From positions 1 through 60,623 of the forward strand of contig JABANP010000311.1 of NCBI GenBank assembly GCA_013115135.1: a stretch of DNA of 60,623 nucleotides, given 5' to 3'. The position numbers and the translations under genes are program-made. Positions 43,869-54,464 of this stretch are shown in pieces. A model generated the notes under the pieces. That model ran no database searches, had not been told where the DNA came from, and worked only from the letters and a program-made list of their open reading frames with translations. Numbering within the stretch: position 1 is the stretch's first letter; each line of letters opens with the position of its first letter. This DNA is from Perkinsus olseni. Its lineage: Eukaryota > Perkinsozoa > Perkinsida > Perkinsidae.

Positions 43869-45303
43869 TCATCTAGACACATCATCAATTGGTCTACGTA
43901 ACACCGTCATGCACAACTCCACCGTTATTGACCTCCGGTGGAGGGTCCTCCAGCCCTCTGGGCGAAGGTACGCTGTCTCTGAACAGCTCACTAAGGTCGG
44001 GCAGTACGCCCCTGGGCTCATGGTCTTGAAGAAGATCGAGGTCCACGGGGGTGATGGCGCCCGACAGGAGGTCCGGAGTTCTCCCAGGGGTTTCGTTGAG
44101 CATCCCGTTGCGGTATAGGCCATGAATAACTCCATTGGGAGGGCCGAACAGCGGTTCGTATTCTTGGGGAGTGTCGGCAGCAGTGCCGGGAGTGGTCGCA
44201 GCTGTTGACTGTAACATGCTGCGGGTGCCGAGTCTGTTCAGTAAGTCTTCCTGCGTGACCTGCGGAGAGGTGTGAGCTAGATGGCTACTTGGGACGAGTG
44301 GCTCACATGTCTCTCCGCGAGAAGATCGCCGAGGTCAGCGTCGTCACCAACGGGGGAAGGCAACGGAGCGGCGGGGCTGGAAATAAAGAAAGTGATGGAA
44401 GGCCTCCGTCTTCCCTCTGCTTACTTGAGGATACTTTGGACGCCGTTGTCGACTCTGTTAGCCAAGGCAGCCTCACCCACGTCGAAGTTCTCTTCCGTGG
44501 GAGCGTTACGGCGGCGGCCATCAGTGGCCACCTCAGCACTGGTCGCAGTGGGCGTGACCGGTGGAGGGCACGAGCCGACCTACCCGACGCGGAACGTAGG
44601 AATGTGACACCGAGTCTCCTGCACTCTCACCTGTTCCATCAACTTCGACCTTAGCACAACCCCTCCAGTGGTCATCATCTGACCGTCCTCACCCTGGATG
44701 ATCTCCGGTGGGCCCCAGCTGATTGATCGGCAGCGAGCAGTAGCCCTAAAGGACATGGCAGCATGGCCCTGGAGAGGACCGAACCTGCTCCTCCTACCTT
44801 GTTGGTCGAGGCTGGGCACTCCGACGGAGATGAAGCTGCACCGAAGCTGACCTCACAGCCTCCAGCTGTTCTTCGATGGCCTTCAAGGTGGCTTCGTCTT
44901 CCTCATCACTGTCCGATTCGGGTTCGTCAGTTGGCACATCCTCAGCGCCCTCGGGGATGATGCCCCTCTCCTCACAAGTGCTGCCTCCATCTCCTTCCTC
45001 GTCGTCCTTATCGTCGGAGCCGACCTCTGACGCTGGTGGGGTATCGGGGGTCGGTGGCCCCTCCTCACCGTCCTGGTCCTCCGAGGGTATCGGTCCCTCT
45101 TCAATACCAGTCCAACGTACAAACAGATGATCCGGCATCACGTCCGTCTGAGCCGAGATGTGGTCAATGGCCACGTCACCAATAGCAACGAAGTGACGAT
45201 TCATGATCCGTGCGACCGTCCGACACGGCGCCTTGCGCGCGCGCCCAAAAATAATTTCCGCTCGAAAAATCCATCCGCGCGCATCACGGAACGTGCTACC
45301 CAT
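43869..45303 (-). CDS. Unrecognised acidic protein
   Basis: From 45303 the first exon reads MGSTFRDARGWIFRAEIIFG, HFVAIGDVAIDHISAQTDV and MPDHLFVRWTGIEEG, then a long Asp/Glu-rich tract (residues about 75-150). After introns near 44790 and 44580 come GPPEIIQGEDGQMMTTGG, FDVGEAALANRVDNGVQSIL and a C-terminal part with EYEPLFGPPNGVIHGLYRNG. No domain is recognised. Exon joins are provisional. Confidence 0.45.
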
Positions 45304-45466
45304 TCGAGCGGCTCCTTAGATCGGACCGAAGACCTGCCCTGCGGGAGCCAGATCCGCGTTGGGGCCATTGGTCGCGCTGGCCTCACTGGATTGCCCCTTA
45401 CCGGTCCCAGTCTGGGACCCGAGCTCGACGCAGGCACGCCCTGAGTTCACGCCCACATAGCGGTCC

Positions 45467-46832
45467 TTACAAGGCATAGAAGCTGCTCACCGAATCCATT
45501 TTTCGAGGGGGGTTCTGCTGCCGGAGAGGTTTCCGGCGCTCCGCCCGGCGTGAGCTGAGGAGCCTGGGAGCTCCTGTGGCCCGCTGCGTGCAACCTGAAG
45601 TTCGTCGAGAGACCTGCCGGTGCGGTACTGTGGGGCTACCTGGTAGCAGCTCGAGGCCTGGGATGGGACCAGTGACGGCCGCATCGAGCATGACCATCTC
45701 TCCCTCGCACTGCTGCACTACTTCGGGTTCGTCCACGACTGATGCGTAGATGAAGTGAAGCTTCTTGGTGAAGGAGTCGACTTTGAAGTGGGCTGCGATG
45801 TACCTCAGAGCGGGACGAAGGCGGGTGGTCCGGCAGTGGCCTACTGGTCGGGCCCCAAGAAGAGCATTTCACCAATCTGCTCCTCATCTATGAGACGCAA
45901 GAGCTTCTCCGCTGCAGCAAGGATCTCCGAGTTGATGCCGGGCACGTTATGATGGGAGTAGTGTGACTTGAGAGAGGAGAGTCCTGACCAAGGGTGATGA
46001 CGCAGGGCAGGCAGGAGCCGGGGTTACCCTCCCAACCCTCGAAGGTGGCGCATCGCTTGAAGAGCCCCGCCGAAGAAAACCGTGGGGCATGATGACCTTC
46101 GCCCTGGCATGGGATTGATCCTCGGCCAGAAGGGTGAGCACCGTGTGGTTGAGATTGGGATAGGACCGGGAGGAGGACGTACCTAACAGGAGGGCCAATC
46201 ACGTACCTGGCAGCGAGCCCGAGTTAGATGATACCTGTTGGTTCGGACGGCAAGGGCAGTACAGCCGGCATACTTCACCGCTCTTATGAGGAAGTTGGAG
46301 ACACCGAGGGGATACACGAACTGCTGCAACAGGCCGGAGGGGTTATCCAGCCCAGCCAGCCCGTCGCTGAGGAAGCGCCTGATGAGGGGAGGTGGGCAGC
46401 ATGGAGTGACGGCTACCGAGGCTACCGACTTCAGCTGGCCTGGTGTCATGAACTCTACTCGAGGCGCCTTGGCTCTGTCCTCGGGGAACTGACTCGCCAT
46501 CGGTATCCAAACTGCCGCCACCTGAGCACGCAGCTCCCAGAGGCAGCTTGACAGCAGCTTCGAAGAGAGGCTGTGAGCCCCTCAAACGAAACATCCGCGT
46601 ATCCGGGACGCTGCCTCCTTACCTCATTCGCCTCCTCCGACGACGTGCAGTCGCAAGGCATCCTTCTCTTGCAGAATTCTTTCTCAACTTCCTCGATCTG
46701 AAACAACGAGGTCTGACCCTGGTCTCGCCAGGACCTCGTCCCCACCCTCAGATTCTCGGCCCTCTTCCTCAGTAGGCTCCCCTCGACCGACATGAAGTAC
46801 CAGGCGTAGATCGCTCCCCTTCGGAACAGCAC
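45467..46832 (-). CDS. Conserved-looking protein of unknown function
   Basis: Exons read IYAWYFMSVEGSLLRKRAENL, then after an intron WIPMASQFPEDRAKAPRVEF, LDNPSGLLQQFVYPLGVSNF with LIRAVKYAG, a further exon with YPNLNHTVLTLLAEDQSHAR and KVIMPHGFL, TFEGWEGNPGSCLP, and NSEILAAAEKLLRLIDEEQ. The order GLLQQFVYP, N..IRA, FEG, ending with a repeat of hydrophobic strands is reminiscent of a widespread uncharacterised eukaryotic family; I cannot name it. At least four short introns are needed. Confidence 0.45.
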
Positions 46833-47345
46833 GGACCTGTCGTCAGAGGCCGCCTCCGGCCTCTGTACAGTCTAGCCCTGTTCGTCTACTGAGGCAGGAC
46901 GAAGCCGAACTCGTCAAAAAAAGGCCGCTTTCCTCGTTGAATGCGACCCCGTCGCCACAGCATCTCGTATCTGGGAGAAGCCGTCGAGCGTGCGGTAGGG
47001 CTCCTCCTGTTCACATCTCTGTGATGCACTCTACGTCGTGCTGTAGCTCATGACGACCCAGACTCCCTCCTTTCTCCGCCGCTCTCATCAGCTTTGCATC
47101 TTCTCGGGGAGTTATTACGCTGCCACGTACCATCAGGCATGTGCCCCTGCTCGGCCGTATCCTCCTGAACTGTGCAACGCAAGCCCGATTAGGTAACCCA
47201 TAAAGCACCCTTTGTTACGAACATAAGATAGCGATTCTTCAACTGTTATGGTATATAGCAATCAATCCTCTACGATGATAACAGTGTAGCGGTCACAACG
47301 GTAGCAGCAGCAGTAGCAGGAACGGTTACAACTTCTGACTACTTC
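46833..47345. other. Intergenic between convergent or tandem minus-strand genes
   Basis: No gene supported. A short CAG/GTA-rich stretch lies near 47300-47320. Confidence 0.4.
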
Positions 47346-50300
47346 TCAAGGCAACTTGCTCACAACGGTACGTGACATCAGCAACTCTGTTATACAGGTC
47401 GCTCTTGCTGCCCTCGCACGCCTGACAACATTCGGTGAGTTTCGTACCAAAACCGACGACCAAGTTACCAGGTCTTGCTTGGCTTCGTTCTTTTCACGGT
47501 CGGACAAGACACTGCGAGGTACCAACTCGAGAGCCTGAGGCAGCCACTCCTTCTGGTACTGTTCAGGATTGAAGCGGAAAACAGCCTCCAAGACCTCCGG
47601 AATGTACTCCCTCAAGTACCTACACGGAGGCGCGTGAGAACAGGCGATGGGTGGGGGACGCCTTACCGTGGTGGAACAGACAGCATCAGTGCAAACATCT
47701 GCTTGACCATGAGACCTGAACTCGCTTGGACTATTTTCCGGGATGTCTCCGCATCAGCCGGAGAGAAGCCCCAGGCGTTGGCCTTCTCAGATGAGGTGTA
47801 GCAAGCGTCTACGAAGGCGAAAACAGCATCAGCGGCGTCCTTCTGCTGGACGAACACAGCGGACTCGGCAGCGAAGTTGAGGGCGGCTGAGGTGACCTGT
47901 GGGGCAACAGTTGATGTGATACTAACGATGCTTTTAACGCTACCTCTGGGCAACGGGAGACCACGATGTGAGGACAGTGCCGTAAGTATCGCAGACACAT
48001 GCCGTAGAAATCCTCGATAAGCTCACAAGCTTCATCCAACTTTCCCGGGTGGCTCGCCCTGAACTGCACCAAAGCCTGCAACGCCGTACCAGAGAGGGAC
48101 ACGAAGAGTTGCCCTAGCAAGGGCTCCACCTCCGGGTCAGAGCCGTAGGTGCCCGCAAGGACCTCCGCCATATAAAGATAGCTACTGTGATGCTGCTTGT
48201 TAAAGTCTGTTACCAAGCGTTCCACCAGGCGCGGCACGAGCGGCTTGAACGCGTCAGGGACAGTACGGACGCTATGCTTGAGGACTCGGCAACACTTCTC
48301 TACTAGACGGGCGTCATTGACGCAGTGCTCCAGTATTTGGGATACTGTCGGCCAGAGGGACTGCTCGACGAACCGACCCAGGGCGACCTCTCGTGCCGAT
48401 TCTCGAGGGACCCTCGAGGACAGCAGGCAAGTGCTGAGGCGGTCTAGGATGTCGCACAGCATATTGTGGTCATTGGCATGCTGTCGGAGACCTAAGACGG
48501 AGCGAAGTCGAAAGAACAGTGAAGGTGCTCAGAGGCTCACCTGCTATTAACGGCTCGAGGACGACTTCAAGATTGGCCTTGGAGGACTCGTCATCAGTAC
48601 CGGCTGACACGACAGCGCTGGTGCCCTCCACTACCTTCATGTGGGTCTTGGCGGGCAGGCTCGCTGCGGTACACTTGTACACGTTGCAGAGAGCAGTAGA
48701 CATGCCCGATATCAACGCGAGCTCGTCACGGCACCTCAGGCAGATCAGTCGGAAGGCAGAAGCAGCCGCGTAGGTCACTGAAGGATGACGCGTTGCTGGA
48801 TCGGCTACCAACTGAGCGCTGAGGAACTCTGTCATAGCCCGGAGCTTGTCGGGTCGCTTCTCGAGGAAATGAGCGCAGGCACCGACGAGGGAGAGGGCCG
48901 AGCGCTGGCAGAGGACGTCCTTGGCGAGGGTAGCAGGAGTGTTGAAGAGGGCCGGTATGAAGTCTAGCAACTTCCATACGAGGGAGTTGTCAGCGAGGAG
49001 CGCTTCATTGGGGGTGACTCGTCGGACCACCCAAGCGAGTATATAATAGTAGGCTTCCTGGTGGTAGATAGCGTCGCGAGGCTGGGCCCCAAAGGCTTGC
49101 AGGAGGCACTCAAACCCTACTGTCGGGCCGACGGGGCCGAGGACCTGCAGTACCGTCTCTCCCAGATATCGCCGAAATCTGAGGTAGTCATCGTCGATGT
49201 CAAAGTAAGTCGTGCACAAGTCATACAGCTCCTCAGTACCCATCGTGGACACCTTCACAGGCGGTGGAATGTCCGCTGCCAGAGTCGCTTTGCTCTGGCC
49301 ATCGAAGGAGCACCTCTGGGTGAGAGCCACTAGAAGCTTGCACAGGACTGGTTTCATTGACTCGTGGAGCTGGGGACGAATGTTAACCTCATGGGCGAAC
49401 TGTTCCCAGAAGTTCAAGGGCAGCTCAGACACCTCGTACTCCCCCCGGTACTCCACTATCTCGATCAGTACTGCGAGCATCCGCTGCATCTCCACGCTAG
49501 CTGTGGCGTTGGTGACTAGGAAAGTGCACATAGCCTCCGCGCACTCGACGCAGACCCGAGACAACATCATAGCTACATCGCTGTCGTCCTCCCTTAGGGA
49601 TGCCTCGAGGGCTGGCAGTAGGCCGCCAACCTTGCTGAACATGCGCTCGTAAAGGCTGCCTGCTTCCGGGGAGTTCGACTCTCTCCCCAGAAGCCCTAGT
49701 ACCTCAACCACAATGTCAGTGCAAGCCGAGGAAATCCTGGCGTCGCCAAGGCCGCTGAAAACAGCGTCCATGAGGTCGGATTTGATGAGCACGCTAGCCG
49801 GTACGGTACCGAGTCGGAGCCACTCGACGAGGGCGTCAAGGCTCAGGTTTTTGTCACCCTTCATAGCCTCCGCCATGAGAAACTGTACCACATCTGGGGA
49901 GTACTTTGCCAGCCTTCGGAAGGCGTTGTTGCGCTTCGATGTATCGGTCATGAGTCGGTAGTTGCTAGCTTCCTCTGGCAGGAGCTTGAGTACTATCAGC
50001 AGTAGACCTGTGTAGGCTGGGCTGGAGCTGAACTGTTTAATAATATCCTCGATCGCCGTCTCCCACTTGTCATCCATTTGGATGGCTAAGTCCGCTAGAG
50101 CTATAGCCAGCTGCATCCGTACTGCGCTGGACTTGTTGGAGCCGCTGAAGTTAATCAACTTGCTGATGATAGACTCTCGAAGGCCCGCCCAATCGGTCTC
50201 CTGCAACTCATAGAAGTCGAACTGTATTTTAGTCCGCAAAGTCTGGGCCGCGAAGAATAGCATATTCTCATTGTTACTGTCATTGTCGAGGACCACGTTG

Positions 50301-50429
50301 GCGACCTGCCATGCTGTGGACGTCTGTTGCCACTTTGCGAAGCCACTCGTCGGCACGACTGCGCTCCTCTTGATTCTGTGATGAGAAGAGGGTCTGTAAG
50401 GCTGTCTGGAGTGTGGCCAGATCGCCCAT
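47346..50429 (-). CDS. Transportin-3/importin-13-like karyopherin
   Basis: A nuclear import receptor of the transportin-SR group, which carries SR-rich splicing factors. The N-terminus reads LQTALQTLFSSQNQEERSRA, DEWLRKWQQTSTAWQVANVV, ENMLFFAAQTLRTKIQFDFY, MQLAIALADLAIQM and LLPEEASNYRLM, matching the family's first HEAT repeats; later CVECAEAMCTFLV, LPLNFWEQF, ILEHCVNDARLVEKCCRVLK and HSSYLYMAEVLAGTYG, and at the end YIPEVLEAVFRFNPEQYQ. Introns lie near 48463-48515, 47905-47955 and 47620-47665. One extra A in an AAA run near 50334 breaks the frame at DEWLRK/WQQTS with no intron available. About 1000 residues, family-sized. It is the second karyopherin in this window. Confidence 0.88.
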
Positions 50430-50741
50430 GAGAGATCGATGATGGCTTGAACACAAACTACAAGACAACCGAAAGCAGCAGAGTGGCCATGCACTTCAAC
50501 TCGACTCTTAAAGAAGCGAAATCATGACACTGCAGGAGGAGAACGATTTTAGTGGTAAAAGATAGTTGAGAGAGTCATTCATTATTACGACGACTACTAC
50601 TACTACTATAACCACAGAGGCTATGTCGTAGTAGAGTCGTCTAGTGAGGGTCCGTGCACTGTAGCTTCACTTTACTGCTGGCTGCTTACGCTAGACGGGC
50701 TCGGCTGCGACCGCAGCCAAGTTACGAAGATCTTCGAAAAT
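50430..50741. other. Spacer upstream of transportin-3 start
   Basis: Short gap holding the promoter of transportin-3 and the end of the desaturase; contains a (CTA/TAC)n-like triplet stretch around 50588-50612. Confidence 0.4.
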
Positions 50742-52569
50742 CTACAACCAGAGGGAGGGTGGAGCCCAACAATCATAACCCAACCCATTCAGTACCAATG
50801 TCAGCGTTTTGATCTCGCCCTCACAACGATATGGTACTCCATGCTTCTGACACAACTCCATCACTAACGGCTGTACTGCAGGCAGGGAGTGCCGTGGGAG
50901 ACGAGGGAAGAGATGGTGCTCTATTTGGTACTCTAGGCCTGCCAAGAGCGAACCTCGGGGCCAAAGGAAGACATGCGCACTACCTCCCCAAAACCAGTGC
51001 GCCCGAGTGTCGACATTCCGACTGGTGTGGCACTGCAATCTGAACCATCTCGGCTCCTCGTTTGAGTGGAAACAGTTAACAGCCAGATGAGACACCAGCA
51101 GCTGGACCTGACACGACCAAGCTTGGCGACGTTGAAGTAGGGGGACGAAAGCCGCTACGTGTAGTATTCCAGCTGTGCAGTTCGATAGGAGAACAAAGAC
51201 TAATCGACTCTCGGGGGGTACCAGATGGTAGGTGAGCTGGGAGTACCTGAGCGGAAAAGGGCCGGCGATAGAAGCAGGGTCGGAGACGCTACTGTTATCA
51301 CTACCATATCCAAAAGAGACACATGCCAGAGAGGTCCGCTAGGGGAACGCAGTGCAGAGGGATCGGCCGCGCCTTGACGTAGTACTGTAAGGCACGCTTA
51401 CACGACTAATAGGAGAAGACAGAAACGTGCTTCTGGATTCAGCCACTGAAAGCGACTTACAAATATGACACTGATGAAATAAAAATTGAACCGTCCAATA
51501 GTCATAGCGAGAGGGGTGCCAGTACGAAGTGTTGTACTGGTACCATAACTCTCGCTATTATCATCTCCAACTTGCTGGAATACGGCAACTCCTTGCGACT
51601 TATCAAGAAAGTCGGCAAGTAGTTGAACTGGGGGTCCTCACGGGGACGACGAGGGAAAGCAATGATGCGCCTGTTGATGAATCATCATTGATGATGAAGA
51701 AGAGCATCAACGGTCCACTTGGGCGCGTGGCAGGAAAAATCGCATCTTACCGCGTGCTCCTCGCTCCACATACTAGACGATATACCAAATAGAACAGAGC
51801 CAATAAACCATCCGATCCACGAAGGGGATCTTCCATCACCATCGCCATAGCCTCTGTGGCATGCGTCGTGGGCGATGAATGCACCCTGAAGGGAAGTGCT
51901 CCTGTCAGGAGACCACCATCCCTACGACTATTACCTGCTGCCAAAATAAACCCAGGCTGATTGCTCCCAGCAAGATCCAGCCGCGATAGAGGCTTGCTAG
52001 TGCAAGAAAGAGAAAGGAAAGGACTATGGCGATGCGTCCAATATAATACGAGTTCCTGAATCACCGGAATATTTTTCCGAGCAAAGCCCTACTACCCACA
52101 CGGTCTACTTCTGTTGATAATATCCCAACTCCCTGACACGGCGTTCTAGTGCAATGAAATCAGCCTCAGCCTCATCTTCGACCGAAGACTGCTTCAGTCG
52201 GCCAATAGCCAGCGGAGGGAGGAAATGTTTGGCCACCCTGGGGTGGTGGATACCCCGGAAGAGAGACGTTACGTCACGACCGAGGCAGCTAAGGAGCACT
52301 TCGCCACCTACGGACGCGCTTGTGGACCACAGCGCTTGCACCTACCCAATACTACCTGGATGCCGTCCGTCCATCACCCACTCCTTCACGTTATATACTA
52401 TGTTATCAATTACAACAAAACCATGTCGGCGCACTTCCTCCATGGTGAACTCAGCGATGTCGTCGACGCGAATAATTTCCACTTTAAAGTCCTGCAGCGG
52501 ACTGCCTGTCCTCTCGGTGGACGCCGTCGAGGCGGGTGAAGGCGGGCTGACCAGTTGATGGCCGGGCAT
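50742..52569 (-). CDS. Front-end fatty acid desaturase with N-terminal cytochrome b5
   Basis: A membrane diiron desaturase introducing a double bond between an existing one and the carboxyl end of a polyunsaturated acyl chain. Near the N-terminus VVIDNIVYNVKEWVMDGRHPG joins over an intron to GEVLLSCLGRDVTS, a cytochrome b5 haem-binding HPGG. Helices follow (IAIVLSFLFLALASLYRGW). The first His box is in FIAHDACHRGYG, the exon ending MWSEEHA; the third is QIEHHLFPRLPRHSLPAVQP, with Gln replacing the first His, as in front-end desaturases. The middle His box lies in the intron-broken region 51100-51760, which I could not fully join. Perkinsids are known to make arachidonate with such enzymes; regiospecificity is not readable. 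A 55-bp stem-loop lies at 51504. Confidence 0.85.
51504..51558. repeat. Long imperfect stem-loop within the desaturase gene
   Basis: ATAGCGAGAG at 51504-51513 pairs with 51549-51558, and GCCAGTAC at 51518-51525 pairs imperfectly with GTACTGGTACC at 51534-51544. Probably intronic. Confidence 0.5.
51674..51695. repeat. Possible 14-bp event, W = ATGATGAT (one mismatch, low complexity)
   Basis: aX 51674-51680, inverted copy 51681-51688, Xb 51689-51695. Because the site is ATG-rich this may be chance. Confidence 0.4.
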
Positions 52570-52925
52570 GAAACGGCTTCGGAAAAAATCTAGCGTGAGC
52601 AGGGATGTAAGAAGATGTATAATATCTCATGGGACTGAACACAACACGCGGGAGGATGATAAGAGAAAACAACATAGTAAAACTGGGGAAGCTAATCACA
52701 GGTAAACTGCTGTCTTGCATCAGCCACGCTCAACGCGCAGTCTCTGGTACTGTTGGACCCTGAACGATAGACACCATTTGGCCGACTCCAACGCTGCATA
52801 CGTACTAGAACCACTATGCACTACGAGCCCAGCATACAACCTTGAATCCTGGAGACCGACGAGAATGATTCAACTTGGATGAGCCAATCAATCAGGTTCT
52901 AGCTGTCGAGAGTTGCACGACCCCG

Positions 52926-54050
52926 CTAGCTACAAATTACGGTCAACAAACGTGAGAGTACAGAGGCGCACCCCCACGGCCTGTGCGCCCCCTCCAGTCC
53001 AACGACATAGTACATGTAATGCTGACGGAAGGTATCCACAGCTTCCTTGGATAGCCCGATAGCGTCAATCTCAGCCATTTGAGCAGGGCTGAGCTCGAAC
53101 GAGAATATATCCATATTGGTTCTCATTCTCTCTGGGTTTTCACTCTTCGGGATGTGGACAATCGAATGCTGCACCAACCAGCGGCCGATGACCTGAAAGA
53201 CGCATTCATGGTGGCATCCACGAGGTCCCGGCTCCTTACCTGTGCTGTGGTGACCTTCCTATCGGCGGCGATTTTGGTGAGGACGGGGTGTTCAAGCAGC
53301 TCAGCTTTACCATTACCCAGGCCCCGCCATGACATGATGGTGATGTCTTTAGACTGGAAAAACTGGATTGTTTTCTTCCCTGAGAAGATATCGTAAAATT
53401 CGGATGGGATATGAGCATTGGAAAGGACTCACTGTAGAGTAGAGGGTTGACTTCTATTTCGTTGCATGCCGGGGGTATCGCTATCCCGGCTTTAACGAGC
53501 TCCTCGTAGTCCTCTATAGTGTAGTTACTCAGACCAATAGAATGACATAACCCCTCCTTATACCTACAAAAACCACCACCATGTTACTACGGCGTCCAAG
53601 TGCTGAGCGCCCCTACAGTTCCTCCAAAGCACGGTACGCTTCCACGTGCTTGCCCGGTACAGGCCAATGGATCAGGTACAGGTCGAGATAGGAAGTCCGA
53701 CTAAGACAGGAGGGCTCTATCAACAGCACTATGCAGGGACTACTCACAGGTCTTTCAATGACTGCTTGCACTGGTCGATGACAGCCTGACGGCCTTGGTA
53801 GATCTTATCGGGCCACACCTTGCTGACGATGAAAAACTCTTGTCGAGGGTATGCCGCTTTCCGCGATCGCATCACCAACAATGGCTTCATTTAAGTAGAA
53901 TTGGGCACAGTCGAACAGCCTGCAAAGAGCTGCTGAAAGTAGGAAGAAATGCTCACCCCTTTACCTGTATCCGGCTTGTATGGCGTCCTTGATGACAGCC
54001 TTACCGTCCCGACCAGCTGGGACCCCTTCGAAGGCCGACTTGGGCGTGAT
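52926..54050 (-). pseudogene. Aldo-keto reductase, disrupted by a transposon
   Basis: An NADPH-dependent TIM-barrel oxidoreductase of the AKR superfamily. Blocks in order: ITPKSAFEGVPAGRDG, AVIKDAIQAGYR joined by an intron to FDCAQFYLNEAIVGDAI (catalytic Asp and Tyr), FFIVSKVWPDKI (catalytic Lys), YLDLYLIHWPVPGKHVEAY (catalytic His), SIGLSNYTIEDYEELV, ACNEIEVNPLL, and the C-terminal VHIPKSENPERM and FELSPAQMAEIDAIG that bind the cofactor and close the barrel. Two defects: an extra base in a CCC run near 53847, just before FFIVSK, and the 5' end, where the reading upstream of ITPKS is the terminal repeat of the element at 54051. The true first exon is displaced at least 6.5 kb, to beyond the window end. 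Confidence 0.8.
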
Positions 54051-54164
54051 ACTGTACGACCCCAATACTGTACGACAGGTTGATCTCGCTCGCCCTAAAA
54101 TTCGCCCCCCAATACCGTACGACGTGAAGAGCAGACTTCTGGCGTGCTCCAATACTGTACGACG
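54051..54164. repeat. Left terminal inverted repeat with four iterons
   Basis: The motif AATAC(T/C)GTACGAC occurs ending at 54060, 54076, 54123 and 54163. The outer 75 bp match the right TIR almost exactly; the spacer between the third and fourth iteron is unrelated in sequence but of nearly equal length, which suggests the iterons are transposase-binding sites under selection. Confidence 0.85.
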
Positions 54165-54464
54165 AAAATGGCGCACAAGCCGTGGAACTTCCAGGGCTTT
54201 CGGGGTTGGAAGGTCAGTCGCTAAACACAACGCTTTCGTTCGCTCTATTAACACAGTAACAAGAGTAACAATAGCAATGTTAAGCGCCGTACAATTCCTG
54301 AAGTAGTAACCGCTGCCTGCCACTGATTGCATTGACCAACACAGCGCAATAGCGAAACTCAAACCAGACTGAAACTTGGTAGTTTACGTAGCGTGAGATC
54401 ATTGGCGCTGCAAGAGACGTATACTGCCTCTATTGCAGTTCCTACGAAAGACATGACAGAGGCT

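Noticed and set aside
51674..51695. A 14-bp inverted-duplication event in the desaturase gene
   Set aside because: Listed only as possible: ATG-repeat sequence makes the pattern likely by chance.
53560..54180. A second gene for mitochondrial import upstream of the reductase
   Set aside because: The apparent N-terminal extension is transposon TIR translated by chance.
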